Shown: in pieces, positions 26,366-33,717 of the stretch
How positions within the stretch are numbered: position 1 is the first letter of the stretch
How the letters are laid out: each line of letters starts with the position of its first letter
DNA from: an uncultured Clostridia bacterium
Lineage (GTDB): Bacteria > Bacillota > Clostridia > Oscillospirales > Oscillospiraceae
DNA: 33,717 nt
Reading direction: 5' to 3'
Assembly: GCA_937892865.1 (NCBI GenBank)
Contig: CALBJG010000084.1
Coordinates: forward strand, 1-33,717
Notes under the pieces: model-generated
Told to the model about the DNA's origin: nothing
Database searches by the model: none
The model's input: the letters and a program-made list of their open reading frames with translations, nothing else
Program-made: the position numbers and the translations under genes

Positions 26366-27055
26366 ATGAATAAATTATCCATTTCTATGACGAAAGCGGA
26401 GACGATCGGCAGTTGGATCTATTGGTTCGTGCAAATGTTTCTCTTGCCCACCGCCTTGCTGATCATAAACACAATGCTTCCGAATCCTTTTTCAGATGCA
26501 GCGATAAATTTTCTGTTTTTTGCGTTGAATTTTATTTCTGTTACGGCTATCTGCAATCGTTATTTACTTACATCTCTAAAAAAGGGTCTGAAAGAACCTT
26601 TTTTATGTCTGCGGACAGCATTTATCGGTTTTCTTCTCTACTTTGCCCTCAGTTTTGCTGTGAATTTCCTCATTTCGTATGTGAAACCGGATTTCACCAA
26701 TGCAAATGACAGTTCTATTGCAGAACTGACCAGGGAGAATTATCCGCTGATCGTTATCAGCACTGTTCTTCTGGTGCCGATCGTGGAGGAAGTATTTTAC
26801 CGGGGGCTGATTTTCGGCGGATTGTACCGCAGAAGCCCCGTTGCCGCATACATTGTCTCTGCTTCTGTTTTCAGCGCGATCCACATAACCGGTTATATTG
26901 GCATCTACGATACGGTTTCTCTCGGTTTGAGTTTTCTGCAATATCTGCCTGCCGGCATATGTCTTGCCTGGGCTTATGTAAGATCAGACAATATTTTCAC
27001 ACCTATTTTGATCCATATGGCTGTCAATCAAATCGCTATTTCTGCAATGAGGTGA
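26366..27055 (+). CDS. CPBP-family intramembrane metalloprotease
   Basis: This 229-aa polytopic membrane protein has about six hydrophobic segments. The CPBP (CAAX-protease and bacteriocin-processing) motifs are EEVFYRG with E141-E142 and R146, then SAIHI near H174, and HMAVN near H219, so the diacidic and histidine residues are intact. Bacterial members process or protect against peptides or have unknown substrates. It starts one base after the mutS stop with no strong ribosome site of its own, suggesting coupling, and its stop codon overlaps the mutL ribosome site. It is a passenger between the two mismatch-repair genes; a role in repair is not expected. Confidence 0.88.
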   Translation: MNKLSISMTKAETIGSWIYWFVQMFLLPTALLIINTMLPNPFSDAAINFLFFALNFISVTAICNRYLLTSLKKGLKEPFLCLRTAFIGFLLYFALSFAVNFLISYVKPDFTNANDSSIAELTRENYPLIVISTVLLVPIVEEVFYRGLIFGGLYRRSPVAAYIVSASVFSAIHITGYIGIYDTVSLGLSFLQYLPAGICLAWAYVRSDNIFTPILIHMAVNQIAISAMR

Positions 27056-27059
27056 TTTC

Positions 27060-28964
27060 ATGTCAAAAATCATTCAACTCTCTCCCCACGTTGCCAATTT
27101 AATAGCCGCAGGTGAGGTAGTGGAGCGGCCTGCCTCGGTTGCAAAAGAATTGCTGGAAAACGCAGTTGACGCCGGCGCAACGCAAGTGACGGTTGAGATC
27201 CGCGATGGAGGTATGACCTTTCTGCGTGTTACCGATAACGGTTGCGGAATGGGCGCAGAGGATGCCCGGACAGCATTCCTCCGTCACGCCACATCCAAAT
27301 TGCGGGAAGCAGAAGACCTTGCCGCCATTGAAACAATGGGTTTCCGGGGTGAAGCGCTTGCAGCGATCGCCTCTGTCAGCCGGATCGATCTTATCACAAA
27401 GACTGCTGATTCCATCAGTGGAACAAGTTTGCAGTTAGAAGCCGGCAATATTTTGGAAGAAACAGAAGCAGGCTGTCCCGACGGTACAACCATCATCGTC
27501 AGAGATCTGTTTTTCAACACCCCTGCCCGTATGAAATTTATGAAAGCCGATACTGTAGAGGGCAGCCGTGTTACCGCTGCTGTTCAGCTGCAGGCATTGG
27601 CGCACCCTGAGGTTGCTTTCCGTTTTATCCGTGACGGCAAAGAGATACTATCCACCCCCGGTACCGGTAAGTTAGGCGATGCCGCATATTGTGTTTACGG
27701 CAAAGAATGCGGTCGTATGATCGATGTAAACAGCCACTGGGAGAAATATACCCTTTCCGGTTTTGTTTCCAAGCCCACTGATGCAAGACCCAGCCGCAGT
27801 ATGCAGACTTTCTTTGTAAACGGCAGACCTGTCAAATCTAAAATTATGATCGCAGCTTTGGAAGAAGCCTATCGCAATCAGATCATGGTGGGCAAATTCC
27901 CCGCCTGTGTTCTTCATTTGATAATGCCCGCCGGCACTGTAGATGTAAATGTCCACCCGGCAAAAACAGAAGTGAAATTCTTAAATGAAAAAGCAGTATT
28001 TGACTGCATACACTACGGCGTGCTGAGTGCTCTGAATAAGACACCGGATCGTCCGCAGATGCAACTGAAATCCGTGCCGACTCCCCCTGCTTATAAACCA
28101 CAAGCACAACCGGAAGTCCAAAAGACAGCAACTAAATCGCAGCCTTTCTTCCGTACAATGACAGCCCAGGAATACAAAGCATTTACTGACGCTGTTTCAA
28201 CGGCGCCGCAGCCTAAGAAAGAAGCCGCTGTCGCTACAGTCACCGCTGTTGAGAAAGACCGTGTCTTACCGCTTCGGGAGAATGTATTTATTCCTGCTCC
28301 GCCCCCAATCCCCGAGGAAAAGCCGGCGATCCAAGTTCCGCCGGTCCCTGTTCAAACAGAAGACCCAGAACAAACAGCATTGGAAATGCCCAATGATATT
28401 CCCTGGCACTATGTGGGTGAACTCTTTAATGCCTACATTTTGGTCCAGCAAGGTGAGGATGCTTACCTAATCGACAAGCATGCTGCTCATGAACGCATCC
28501 TTTTTGACAAATTGAAACAGAATCAGGAATCGATCAGTTCACAGACATTGTTAACGCCGATCACCTGCCGCATGAACCCGGAATTTGCAGCGATCTTGCT
28601 TACAAACCGGACGCTGTTGGAAGAAATGGGATTCTACATTGACGAGTTTGGTGACAACACGATCCTTGTACGACAAGTGCCTATGGATCTGACCGGTGAA
28701 GATGCTTCAGATGCGCTTGAGTCACTTGCATCGGATTTGATAGACGGTAAAAAAGAAAATCGCAATCATATCCGTGATGAAATGTTGCACACCATTGCCT
28801 GCAAGGCCGCAATCAAAGCCGGTTGGCAAACCAGTGAGCGGGAACTGCGTGTATTAGCTGAAAAAGTAATGTCCAATGATGAACTGAAACACTGTCCACA
28901 CGGCAGGCCGATTTGTATCACGCTGACAAAAAAGCAACTGGAAAAGAATTTTAAACGTTCCTGA
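27060..28964 (+). CDS. mutL: DNA mismatch repair protein MutL
   Basis: This 634-aa GHKL ATPase links MutS to strand processing. ATP-site landmarks are ELLENAVDAGA (about 30-40), DNGCGM (59-64), RHATSK (75-80) and GFRGEALA (94-101). A proline-rich linker spans about 340-450. The C-terminal dimerisation domain has DKHAAHERILFDK starting at D472, close to the DQHA-x2-E-x4-E endonuclease motif but with lysine and a terminal aspartate, plus ACKAAIKAG and CPHGRP. That set fits nicking MutL proteins of bacteria lacking MutH. GAGGTG lies five bases before the ATG, within the CPBP stop. Confidence 0.96.
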   Translation: MSKIIQLSPHVANLIAAGEVVERPASVAKELLENAVDAGATQVTVEIRDGGMTFLRVTDNGCGMGAEDARTAFLRHATSKLREAEDLAAIETMGFRGEALAAIASVSRIDLITKTADSISGTSLQLEAGNILEETEAGCPDGTTIIVRDLFFNTPARMKFMKADTVEGSRVTAAVQLQALAHPEVAFRFIRDGKEILSTPGTGKLGDAAYCVYGKECGRMIDVNSHWEKYTLSGFVSKPTDARPSRSMQTFFVNGRPVKSKIMIAALEEAYRNQIMVGKFPACVLHLIMPAGTVDVNVHPAKTEVKFLNEKAVFDCIHYGVLSALNKTPDRPQMQLKSVPTPPAYKPQAQPEVQKTATKSQPFFRTMTAQEYKAFTDAVSTAPQPKKEAAVATVTAVEKDRVLPLRENVFIPAPPPIPEEKPAIQVPPVPVQTEDPEQTALEMPNDIPWHYVGELFNAYILVQQGEDAYLIDKHAAHERILFDKLKQNQESISSQTLLTPITCRMNPEFAAILLTNRTLLEEMGFYIDEFGDNTILVRQVPMDLTGEDASDALESLASDLIDGKKENRNHIRDEMLHTIACKAAIKAGWQTSERELRVLAEKVMSNDELKHCPHGRPICITLTKKQLEKNFKRS

Positions 28965-28981
28965 CTCGGAGGACTTCTACT

Positions 28982-29239
28982 ATGCGAAACATATGTAATA
29001 TCCTGCGGTGGGTGTGTCTTATCATATCTGTTGCGGTGATCGTGATCCCTGTACTATGGGTACTGGCAACAGACACGGGATTTGACCCCCTTGTAAGTCG
29101 CCTCCTGATTACAGCCTGTGGCGTATTTCTGATTCCTTTTGTTATGCTCGGCAACCACAAGGATGAGCGAAAAAGTATGTTTTATCGAATCTGTGTTTGT
29201 ATTGGCATTGCCCTGTCAGTTATTCATGCCTGGCTATAA
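28982..29239 (+). CDS. Small hydrophobic membrane protein, unknown function
   Basis: This 85-aa protein has three hydrophobic stretches (about 8-29, 40-56 and 67-84) separated by short loops, the second being a charged HKDERKS turn. I recognise no family. A strong GGAGG precedes the ATG, the gene is 17 bases after mutL and 15 before miaA, and there is no promoter or terminator on either side. It is therefore translated as part of the repair/tRNA operon. Its reading frame is clean and well placed, so it is likely real. Confidence 0.72.
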   Translation: MRNICNILRWVCLIISVAVIVIPVLWVLATDTGFDPLVSRLLITACGVFLIPFVMLGNHKDERKSMFYRICVCIGIALSVIHAWL

Positions 29240-29254
29240 TCATTAGGAGGTATT

Positions 29255-30190
29255 ATGCGCAACATCATATGTATTGCCGGCCCAACTGCCTCCGGAAAAA
29301 CCGCGTTGGCCGTGGAACTTGCAAAAGCATTCAATGGTGAGGTAGTTTCCTGCGATTCCATGCAGGTCTATCGCTCTATGGATATTGGCACCGCAAAACC
29401 AACTCCGGAGGAAATGCAAGGTATCCCGCACCATATGCTTTCCGTAGCAGAGCCATATGAAGATTTTTCTGTCAGCCGTTACTGTGAAATGGCAACACCC
29501 ATTATTGATGATATTGTTGCCCGGGGAAAAACAGCGATTATTGCCGGTGGAACCGGTCTTTATATGGATTCGCTGATCCGCGGAAATAACTTTGCCCCCT
29601 ACCCTTCCACCGGTCGCCGTGAAGAATTGGAGGCATTAGCGGACACGGAAGGAATTAAAGCAGTCATTCAAAAACTTCGAGATGTTGATCCGGATACTGC
29701 TGATCGCCTGCATCCGTCTGACCGGAAACGGATCATACGGGCAATGGAAGTTTATCTGGAGACCGGTGAAACTATCACAGAGCATAACAGGAAGACCCAA
29801 TTACAGCCGCCCCGGTATACGCCTGTTTGGTTTGGGCTTAACGATGCAGATCGCGCTGACCTTTACCGCAGAATCGACCTGCGTGTTGAACGGATGATTG
29901 CGGAAGGTCTGCTTGATGAGATCCGGAAACTTTTAGACAGCGGTGTTCCGGAACATGCCACTGCAATGCAGGCGATCGGCTACAAAGAGTTTGTGGATGC
30001 ATTAAATGGCAGATGTTCTATGGAAGATGCCATTGCCCTTGTCCAACAATCTTCACGGAAATATGCTAAGCGACAATTAACTTGGTTTCGCAGAAATCCT
30101 TCCATTCACTGGCTGATTCGTCAGAAGAACGAAAATACAGAAGAAATTCTCTGTCGCGCGCGACAAATTTTAATCGAAAGCGACAAATGA
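29255..30190 (+). CDS. miaA: tRNA dimethylallyltransferase MiaA
   Basis: This 311-aa enzyme transfers the dimethylallyl group to A37 of tRNAs reading UNN codons, the substrate for MiaB. The P-loop GPTASGKT is at residues 9-16 and the catalytic DSMQ block at 34-37, followed by [15 protein letters not shown]-type tRNA-binding and C-terminal QAIGYKEF segments are intact. TAGGAGG precedes the ATG. Placing miaA and miaB in one transcript puts both steps of ms2i6A synthesis under one promoter. Confidence 0.96.
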   Translation: MRNIICIAGPTASGKTALAVELAKAFNGEVVSCDSMQVYRSMDIGTAKPTPEEMQGIPHHMLSVAEPYEDFSVSRYCEMATPIIDDIVARGKTAIIAGGTGLYMDSLIRGNNFAPYPSTGRREELEALADTEGIKAVIQKLRDVDPDTADRLHPSDRKRIIRAMEVYLETGETITEHNRKTQLQPPRYTPVWFGLNDADRADLYRRIDLRVERMIAEGLLDEIRKLLDSGVPEHATAMQAIGYKEFVDALNGRCSMEDAIALVQQSSRKYAKRQLTWFRRNPSIHWLIRQKNENTEEILCRARQILIESDK

Positions 30191-30233
30191 GATTCGTTAT
30201 GATATGTGTATCCCAAAGAAAGAAGGAATACAT

Positions 30234-30461
30234 ATGTCTGAACAAATCAATTTACAAGATGCCATTTTAAAAGAAGTGCAGAAAGATCGGGTACCGATCA
30301 CCTTGTTTCTTATGAATGGCTTCCAGCTCCGGGGGATCATCACCGGCTTTGACAGTTTTGTGGTGGTTCTGGTTACAGATGGTAAACAGCAAATGATCTA
30401 TAAACACGCCATCTCTACCCTTGCCCCCATTCGGCCTTTAAAGGCCGCAGCGCAGCTATAA
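30234..30461 (+). CDS. hfq: RNA chaperone Hfq
   Basis: This 75-aa Sm-like protein forms a hexameric ring that binds small RNAs and mRNAs. The proximal face has Q8 and the Sm2 motif YKHAIST (56-62), and Sm1 covers about 18-45 with [14 protein letters not shown]. The C-terminal tail is very short, as in Firmicute Hfq. The ATG at 30234 has GAAGGA upstream; an in-frame start at 30204 does not. It lies directly after miaA, as in Escherichia coli, and ends the operon at a strong terminator. Confidence 0.96.
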   Translation: MSEQINLQDAILKEVQKDRVPITLFLMNGFQLRGIITGFDSFVVVLVTDGKQQMIYKHAISTLAPIRPLKAAAQL

Positions 30462-30471
30462 GAAGCTGAAG

Positions 30472-30502
30472 GCGACGGAGCATTTGCTTCGTCGCTTTTT
30501 TC
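30472..30502 (+). terminator. Terminator after hfq
   Basis: A 10-bp stem with one G-U pair (30472-30481 with 30486-30495) and an ATTT loop is followed by six T residues. It ends the miaB-hfq operon. Confidence 0.92.
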
Positions 30503-30530
30503 TATTACTATCGCAGAAAGAGGTAGAATT

Positions 30531-31238
30531 ATGTCTATCGCCCAAAACATTGCCGCTATCCGCGCCGAAATCAACCGCGCAGCCATTGCTGCCGGTCGTG
30601 ACCCTTCACAAATCCAGTTATGCGCCGCCACAAAAATGAATGATGCGGACCGGGTGAAAGAGGCCATTGCTGCCGGCGTTGACTGCTGTGGTGAAAACCG
30701 TGTGCAGGAATTAACTGCAAAACTTGCGGAAAATGCCTACCACGGCGTACCGGTACATTTTATTGGTCATCTTCAGACAAACAAAGTCCGCCAGGTAGTC
30801 GGAAAAGTAAATTTAATACAAAGCGTGGACTCTCTTCGTCTTTTAGAAGCAATTCAAAAAGAGGCCGAAAAACAAGGCATTTACCAGGATATTCTTTTAG
30901 AGATAAACATTGCCAATGAAGAGAGCAAAACCGGATTTTCAAAAGAAGAAATTTACGATGTTTTGGAAAAGATGGGCTATTTTTCCAATGTACGGGTAAA
31001 AGGTTTTATGGCAATCCCCCCAATTTGTCAAAATCCGGAAGATAATCACAAATTTTTTCAAGAAATTTACCACCTTTCTGTTGACATAACGGCAAAAAAA
31101 TACGATAATGTATGGGTAGAGATTCTGTCTATGGGTATGTCAGACGATTTTCAAGATGCCATTGCCTGCGGTAGTACTATGATCCGTGTAGGCACGGCGA
31201 TCTTTGGTGCCCGTGACTATGTAAACTCTCATCGATAA
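30531..31238 (+). CDS. yggS: YggS-family PLP homeostasis protein
   Basis: This 235-aa single-domain TIM-barrel protein binds pyridoxal 5'-phosphate without catalysing a reaction and balances cellular vitamin B6 and amino-acid pools. K35 in CAATKM is the PLP lysine. Further landmarks are GENRVQEL, FIGHLQTNK, SVDSL, GFMAIPP and the phosphate-binding LSMGMSDDF and GSTMIRVGTAIFG. AAAGAGG precedes the ATG. It opens the yggS-sepF-divIVA cluster (ylmE-ylmF-divIVA in Bacillus terms), after the hfq terminator; a promoter in the 35 bases between is not clear. Confidence 0.94.
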   Translation: MSIAQNIAAIRAEINRAAIAAGRDPSQIQLCAATKMNDADRVKEAIAAGVDCCGENRVQELTAKLAENAYHGVPVHFIGHLQTNKVRQVVGKVNLIQSVDSLRLLEAIQKEAEKQGIYQDILLEINIANEESKTGFSKEEIYDVLEKMGYFSNVRVKGFMAIPPICQNPEDNHKFFQEIYHLSVDITAKKYDNVWVEILSMGMSDDFQDAIACGSTMIRVGTAIFGARDYVNSHR

Positions 31239-31271
31239 CGATGTGAACTTACTTTAGGAGGAAACAGAGAA

Positions 31272-31778
31272 ATGAGTTTTTGGGATAATGTTAAAAAGTT
31301 TACCCAGCCCTATTCCGATGAGGAGTATGATGACGATTACGGTGATATGGACGATTACGGTGAAGAAGTGCAGGATACTGCTCCCCGGACTACTCGTCGC
31401 ACCTCTCCCTTTGCAAATACCGTTGCTGAGAATGTAACCGCACCCAGCGCATCTGCCGCGCCCGCATCTTCCGGATTCAGCGGTCAGGTTCTGAATATGA
31501 ATTCCGGCAAGCAGGAAGTTGTTTTGTTCCATGCCAAAACTTTCGATGATGCTGCAAAAGCCGCTGACGAACTGCGCAAGAAGAAAGCAGTTATCCTAAA
31601 TATGGAAAATGTTGACAAGGCTCTGACCCGCCGTGTTGTTGATTTTCTCTCCGGCGCTGTTTATGCTGTTGACGGCAGCGTGAAAAAGATCGCGCAATCT
31701 ACTTACCTCTTCTGCCCCCATAATATGGATGTTGTTGGCGATTTGGAAAATGTTCAGGCTGAAGTTGCCAGTTACTAA
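31272..31778 (+). CDS. sepF: Cell division protein SepF
   Basis: This 168-aa protein polymerises into rings that bundle FtsZ filaments and anchors them at the membrane. The N-terminal amphipathic helix SFWDNVKKF (2-10) is the membrane anchor. A very acidic linker (about 15-40) and low-complexity Ala/Ser stretch follow, and the SepF core runs about 75-160, with VVLFHAKTFDDAAKAADEL, VILNMENVD and RRVVDFLSGAVYAVDG. TAGGAGG precedes the ATG. It lies between yggS and divIVA with short gaps. Confidence 0.95.
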   Translation: MSFWDNVKKFTQPYSDEEYDDDYGDMDDYGEEVQDTAPRTTRRTSPFANTVAENVTAPSASAAPASSGFSGQVLNMNSGKQEVVLFHAKTFDDAAKAADELRKKKAVILNMENVDKALTRRVVDFLSGAVYAVDGSVKKIAQSTYLFCPHNMDVVGDLENVQAEVASY

Positions 31779-31807
31779 TTGGGTGCCGGAAAGGATAGGA
31801 TTGAATT

Positions 31808-32485
31808 ATGTTTACACCACAGCAAATTGATCAGATTTCTTTCGGTAAAGCCACTTTCGGCGGCTACAGCATGGATGATGTTGACGCATTTCTGGAACCG
31901 CTTACCGAAGACTATATTACACTCTACAAAGAAAACGCTCTGCTGAAAAGTAAGATGAAAGTTCTTGTCAGCAAGTTGGAAGAGTATCGTAAAAACGAAG
32001 CCAGTATGAAAGACGCCATTGTGAATGCGCAGAAAACCTGCGATCTGATGGTTAAGGAAGCAGAAGCCAAGTGCACTCAGATGCTTACCGATGCTAACGC
32101 TGCTGCTGCTGAGAACGCAAAGAACGCAGATGCCCTGATTGCCGCTGAAAACGAGCGTGTGGAAGAGGCACGGCAGATCGCTACCCGGAAGATCGAAGAT
32201 CTGCAAGAGCAAATTCGCACTTGCTTACAGACGCTGGATCGTATCAAGGCTAACAATCGCCCTGCAAAAGCACCGGCAACCGCTTTCGATTATGACCGGT
32301 CTGAACCGGATAGAACCGATGCTGTCGCTGATGAGATCTCCGCGAATCTGCAGGCAATGGTGGGTACAACCGAGGAAGAAAAGCCCAAGGCTGCCCCCAA
32401 GCATCCCGCATCCGAGACCACTACCGGTAAGTTTGGCGCCCTGAAATTCGGCCGCAACTACGATCCCACCGGTAATAACCAATAA
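31808..32485 (+). CDS. divIVA: DivIVA-domain protein
   Basis: This 225-aa protein has the DivIVA N-terminal domain (about 1-60; ISFGKATFGGYSMDDVDAFL), which binds curved membrane, and a long coiled coil (about 35-160), rich in Ala, Glu and Lys heptads. The C-terminal tail (about 170-225) is low in predicted structure. DivIVA proteins organise septum placement and polar growth. Its gene follows sepF by 29 bases. The immediately following T-box and ileS match the Bacillus order. It could also be labelled a GpsB/DivIVA family member; the long coiled coil favours DivIVA. Confidence 0.9.
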   Translation: MFTPQQIDQISFGKATFGGYSMDDVDAFLEPLTEDYITLYKENALLKSKMKVLVSKLEEYRKNEASMKDAIVNAQKTCDLMVKEAEAKCTQMLTDANAAAAENAKNADALIAAENERVEEARQIATRKIEDLQEQIRTCLQTLDRIKANNRPAKAPATAFDYDRSEPDRTDAVADEISANLQAMVGTTEEEKPKAAPKHPASETTTGKFGALKFGRNYDPTGNNQ

Positions 32486-32499
32486 TGATATGTTTGCGT

Positions 32500-32734
32500 T
32501 GATGAGGACACGCGATCCGATATTCTGCCATCAGAGAACTGCCGGTTGGTGCAAGGCAGTTGGAGAATCCGGTTTGTATCCCCTCGGAGCAGCACACCGA
32601 ACTTTTTAACAGTAGGCTGTGCCGGGTACGCCCGTTAAAGCGTTCACGAGTGCCGGTAAAACGCCGGAACAAGAGTGGTACCGCAGAGGTAAATGATACA
32701 CCTTTGTCTCTTGATTGAGGCAAAGGTGTTTTTT
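32500..32734 (+). promoter_or_regulatory. Isoleucine T-box leader of ileS
   Basis: This transcription-attenuation leader senses uncharged tRNA-Ile. Stem I spans about 32500-32590, with a GATGAGGA K-turn-like start, an AGAGAACTGCCGGTTGGTG distal segment (32533-32551) and a likely specifier ATC at 32578-32580 just before the CCTCGGAG strand. The T-box core AGAGTGGTACCGCAG is at 32672-32686. It lies 80-odd bases before the ileS start and is followed by the terminator hairpin at 32698-32734. Uncharged tRNA would pair with the core and favour the antiterminator. No strong promoter is visible between divIVA and this leader. Confidence 0.95.
32698..32734 (+). terminator. T-box terminator hairpin
   Basis: A 9-bp stem (32698-32706 with 32721-32729) with a partly paired inner arm is followed by six T residues. 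The ACACC arm can alternatively pair with GAGGT next to the T-box core. Confidence 0.92.
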
Positions 32735-32761
32735 ATGACTATTTTTTGGAGGTAATTTCCG

Positions 32762-33717
32762 ATGGAATATAAGAATACCATCATCACCCCGAAGACGGAC
32801 TTTCCTATGAAGGCCGGTCTTCCTGCCCGGGAACCGGGTATGTTGGATCGCTGGAATGCGCAAAATCTGTATGAACTGATGCTGGAAAAGAATAAGGACC
32901 TGCCCCCCTTTATTCTGCACGATGGCCCTCCTTTCTCCAACGGCTACATTCATATGGGTCACGCACTGAACAAAACGCTCAAGGACTTTATTGTCCGCAG
33001 CCATGCTATGATGGGTTACTACACCCCTTATGTCCCCGGCTGGGATAACCATGGTCTTCCCATTGAGCGTGCAATTGAGAAATCTAAGAGCAAATTGAAC
33101 AAAGATATGACCGTTTCTGAATTCAGAAAGGCGTGTGAAGACTTTGCTGAAGACTTTATTCAGAAGCAGATGGGCGGTTTCCGCCGTCTGGGTGTTGTTG
33201 GCGATTGGAAAAAGCCCTACCGTACAATGGACAAGCATTTCGAGGCCCAGGAAGTTAAGGTCTTTGGCCGTATGTTTGACAAGGGATACATTTACAAAGG
33301 CTTGAAGCCCGTAACCTGGTGTCCCTTCTGCGCTACTGCTGTTGCTGAGGCGGATATTGAGTATCAGGATGATCCTTGTACCTCTGTCTATGTGAAGTTC
33401 AAGATGCATGATGATCTTGGCAAACTGGCAGGCTTTGATCTTGATAACACTTACTTCGTTATTTGGACAACCACCATTTGGACTCTCCCCGGCAATATGG
33501 CGATCTGCCTCCATCCCCGTGACACTTATGTATTGGTGAAAGCCGAAAATGGCGAGACATACATTATGGCCGAGGCTTTGATGGAAAAGACTATGAAGAT
33601 GGGTGGCTTTGAGAATTATGAAGTTCTCGCCACTTATCCCGGTAGTTTCTTTGAAAATATGACCGCTAAACACCCCTTCCTGGACAAAACTTCCCGCTTG
33701 GTATATCCAGAGTATGT
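32762..33717 (+). CDS. ileS: Isoleucyl-tRNA synthetase, N-terminal part
   Basis: The first 318 codons are present; the gene runs off the right edge. The class I signature is HMGH at residues 64-67 (a HIGH variant) within GPPFSNGYIHMGHALNKT, followed by GWDNHGLPIE. The segment WCPFCATAVAEADIEY introduces the editing (CP1) domain, where VIWTTTIWTLPGNMAI is the threonine-rich editing motif. TTGGAGG precedes the ATG. Expression is set by the T-box directly upstream. The KMSKS loop and C-terminus lie outside the window. Confidence 0.97.
   Translation, partial: MEYKNTIITPKTDFPMKAGLPAREPGMLDRWNAQNLYELMLEKNKDLPPFILHDGPPFSNGYIHMGHALNKTLKDFIVRSHAMMGYYTPYVPGWDNHGLPIERAIEKSKSKLNKDMTVSEFRKACEDFAEDFIQKQMGGFRRLGVVGDWKKPYRTMDKHFEAQEVKVFGRMFDKGYIYKGLKPVTWCPFCATAVAEADIEYQDDPCTSVYVKFKMHDDLGKLAGFDLDNTYFVIWTTTIWTLPGNMAICLHPRDTYVLVKAENGETYIMAEALMEKTMKMGGFENYEVLATYPGSFFENMTAKHPFLDKTSRLVYPEY

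Noticed and set aside
32606..33673. 355-codon open frame on the minus strand opposite ileS and its T-box
   Set aside because: It is the mirror of conserved ileS sequence and a T-box, with no ribosome site or recognisable protein features.
1..33717. Mobile element, prophage, CRISPR, toxin-antitoxin or defence island
   Set aside because: I saw no transposase, integrase, spaced direct repeats, attachment-site duplications or defence-family motifs; gene order is that of a stable core chromosome.

Overview
The window looks like chromosomal, mostly housekeeping DNA of an anaerobic Firmicute of class Clostridia, most likely a gut Oscillospiraceae/Ruminococcaceae relative. The case rests on gene content and order: a c-di-AMP phosphodiesterase (GdpP)-L9-DnaB operon, RNase J, SepF, a DivIVA-like protein, an isoleucine T-box in front of ileS, an LCP cell-wall ligase, and small clostridial families (DUF1540, DUF6472, a GGGtGRT-associated Fe-S scaffold). 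Base composition looks even. I see no phage, transposon, CRISPR, rRNA or tRNA genes. The family placement is inference; the gene calls rest on visible motifs.

Layout. (1) 1-1646: the 5' end of a minus-strand Fe-S scaffold gene with a consensus promoter, then a DUF1540 peptide and an LCP-family protein on the plus strand. (2) 6085 down to 1684, minus: a six-gene operon of membrane-anchored XRE regulator, 5-formyl-THF cyclo-ligase, PH-like membrane protein, DUF1643 protein, a 57-aa DUF6472 protein with a GTG start, and a large lipoprotein. A perfect palindrome overlaps the promoter -10. (3) 6149-7557: a CBS-pair protein (minus) and a hemolysin III/PAQR membrane protein (plus). (4) 7600-9879: an isolated GH94-type disaccharide phosphorylase (minus) with a repeat-rich control region. 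(5) 17730 down to 10210, minus: gdpP-rplI-dnaB-tilS-hpt-ftsH operon. (6) 17909-20735, plus: RNase J behind a roughly 180-nt structured leader, then a tRNA-dihydrouridine synthase. (7) 22158 down to 20767, minus: a membrane parvulin with an N-terminal zinc ribbon. (8) 22275-30461, plus: miaB-mutS-CPBP protease-mutL-small membrane protein-miaA-hfq. (9) 30531-32485, plus: yggS-sepF-divIVA. (10) 32500 to the end: T-box leader and the first third of ileS.

How the genes relate. Block 5 combines second-messenger turnover with replication, translation, purine salvage and membrane proteolysis. Block 8 combines mismatch repair with the two enzymes that build ms2i6A37 in tRNA, ending in the RNA chaperone Hfq. 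Block 9 is a shortened ylm division cluster. Convergent genes are separated by strong symmetrical terminators that can serve both strands.

I did not find a convincing undescribed defence or mobile system. The parts least explained by known annotation are the RNase J leader, the XRE-headed operon with its palindromic operator and apparently inactivated metallopeptidase-like lipoprotein, the repeat cluster upstream of the GH94 gene, and the mirrored -35 boxes between the parvulin gene and miaB.
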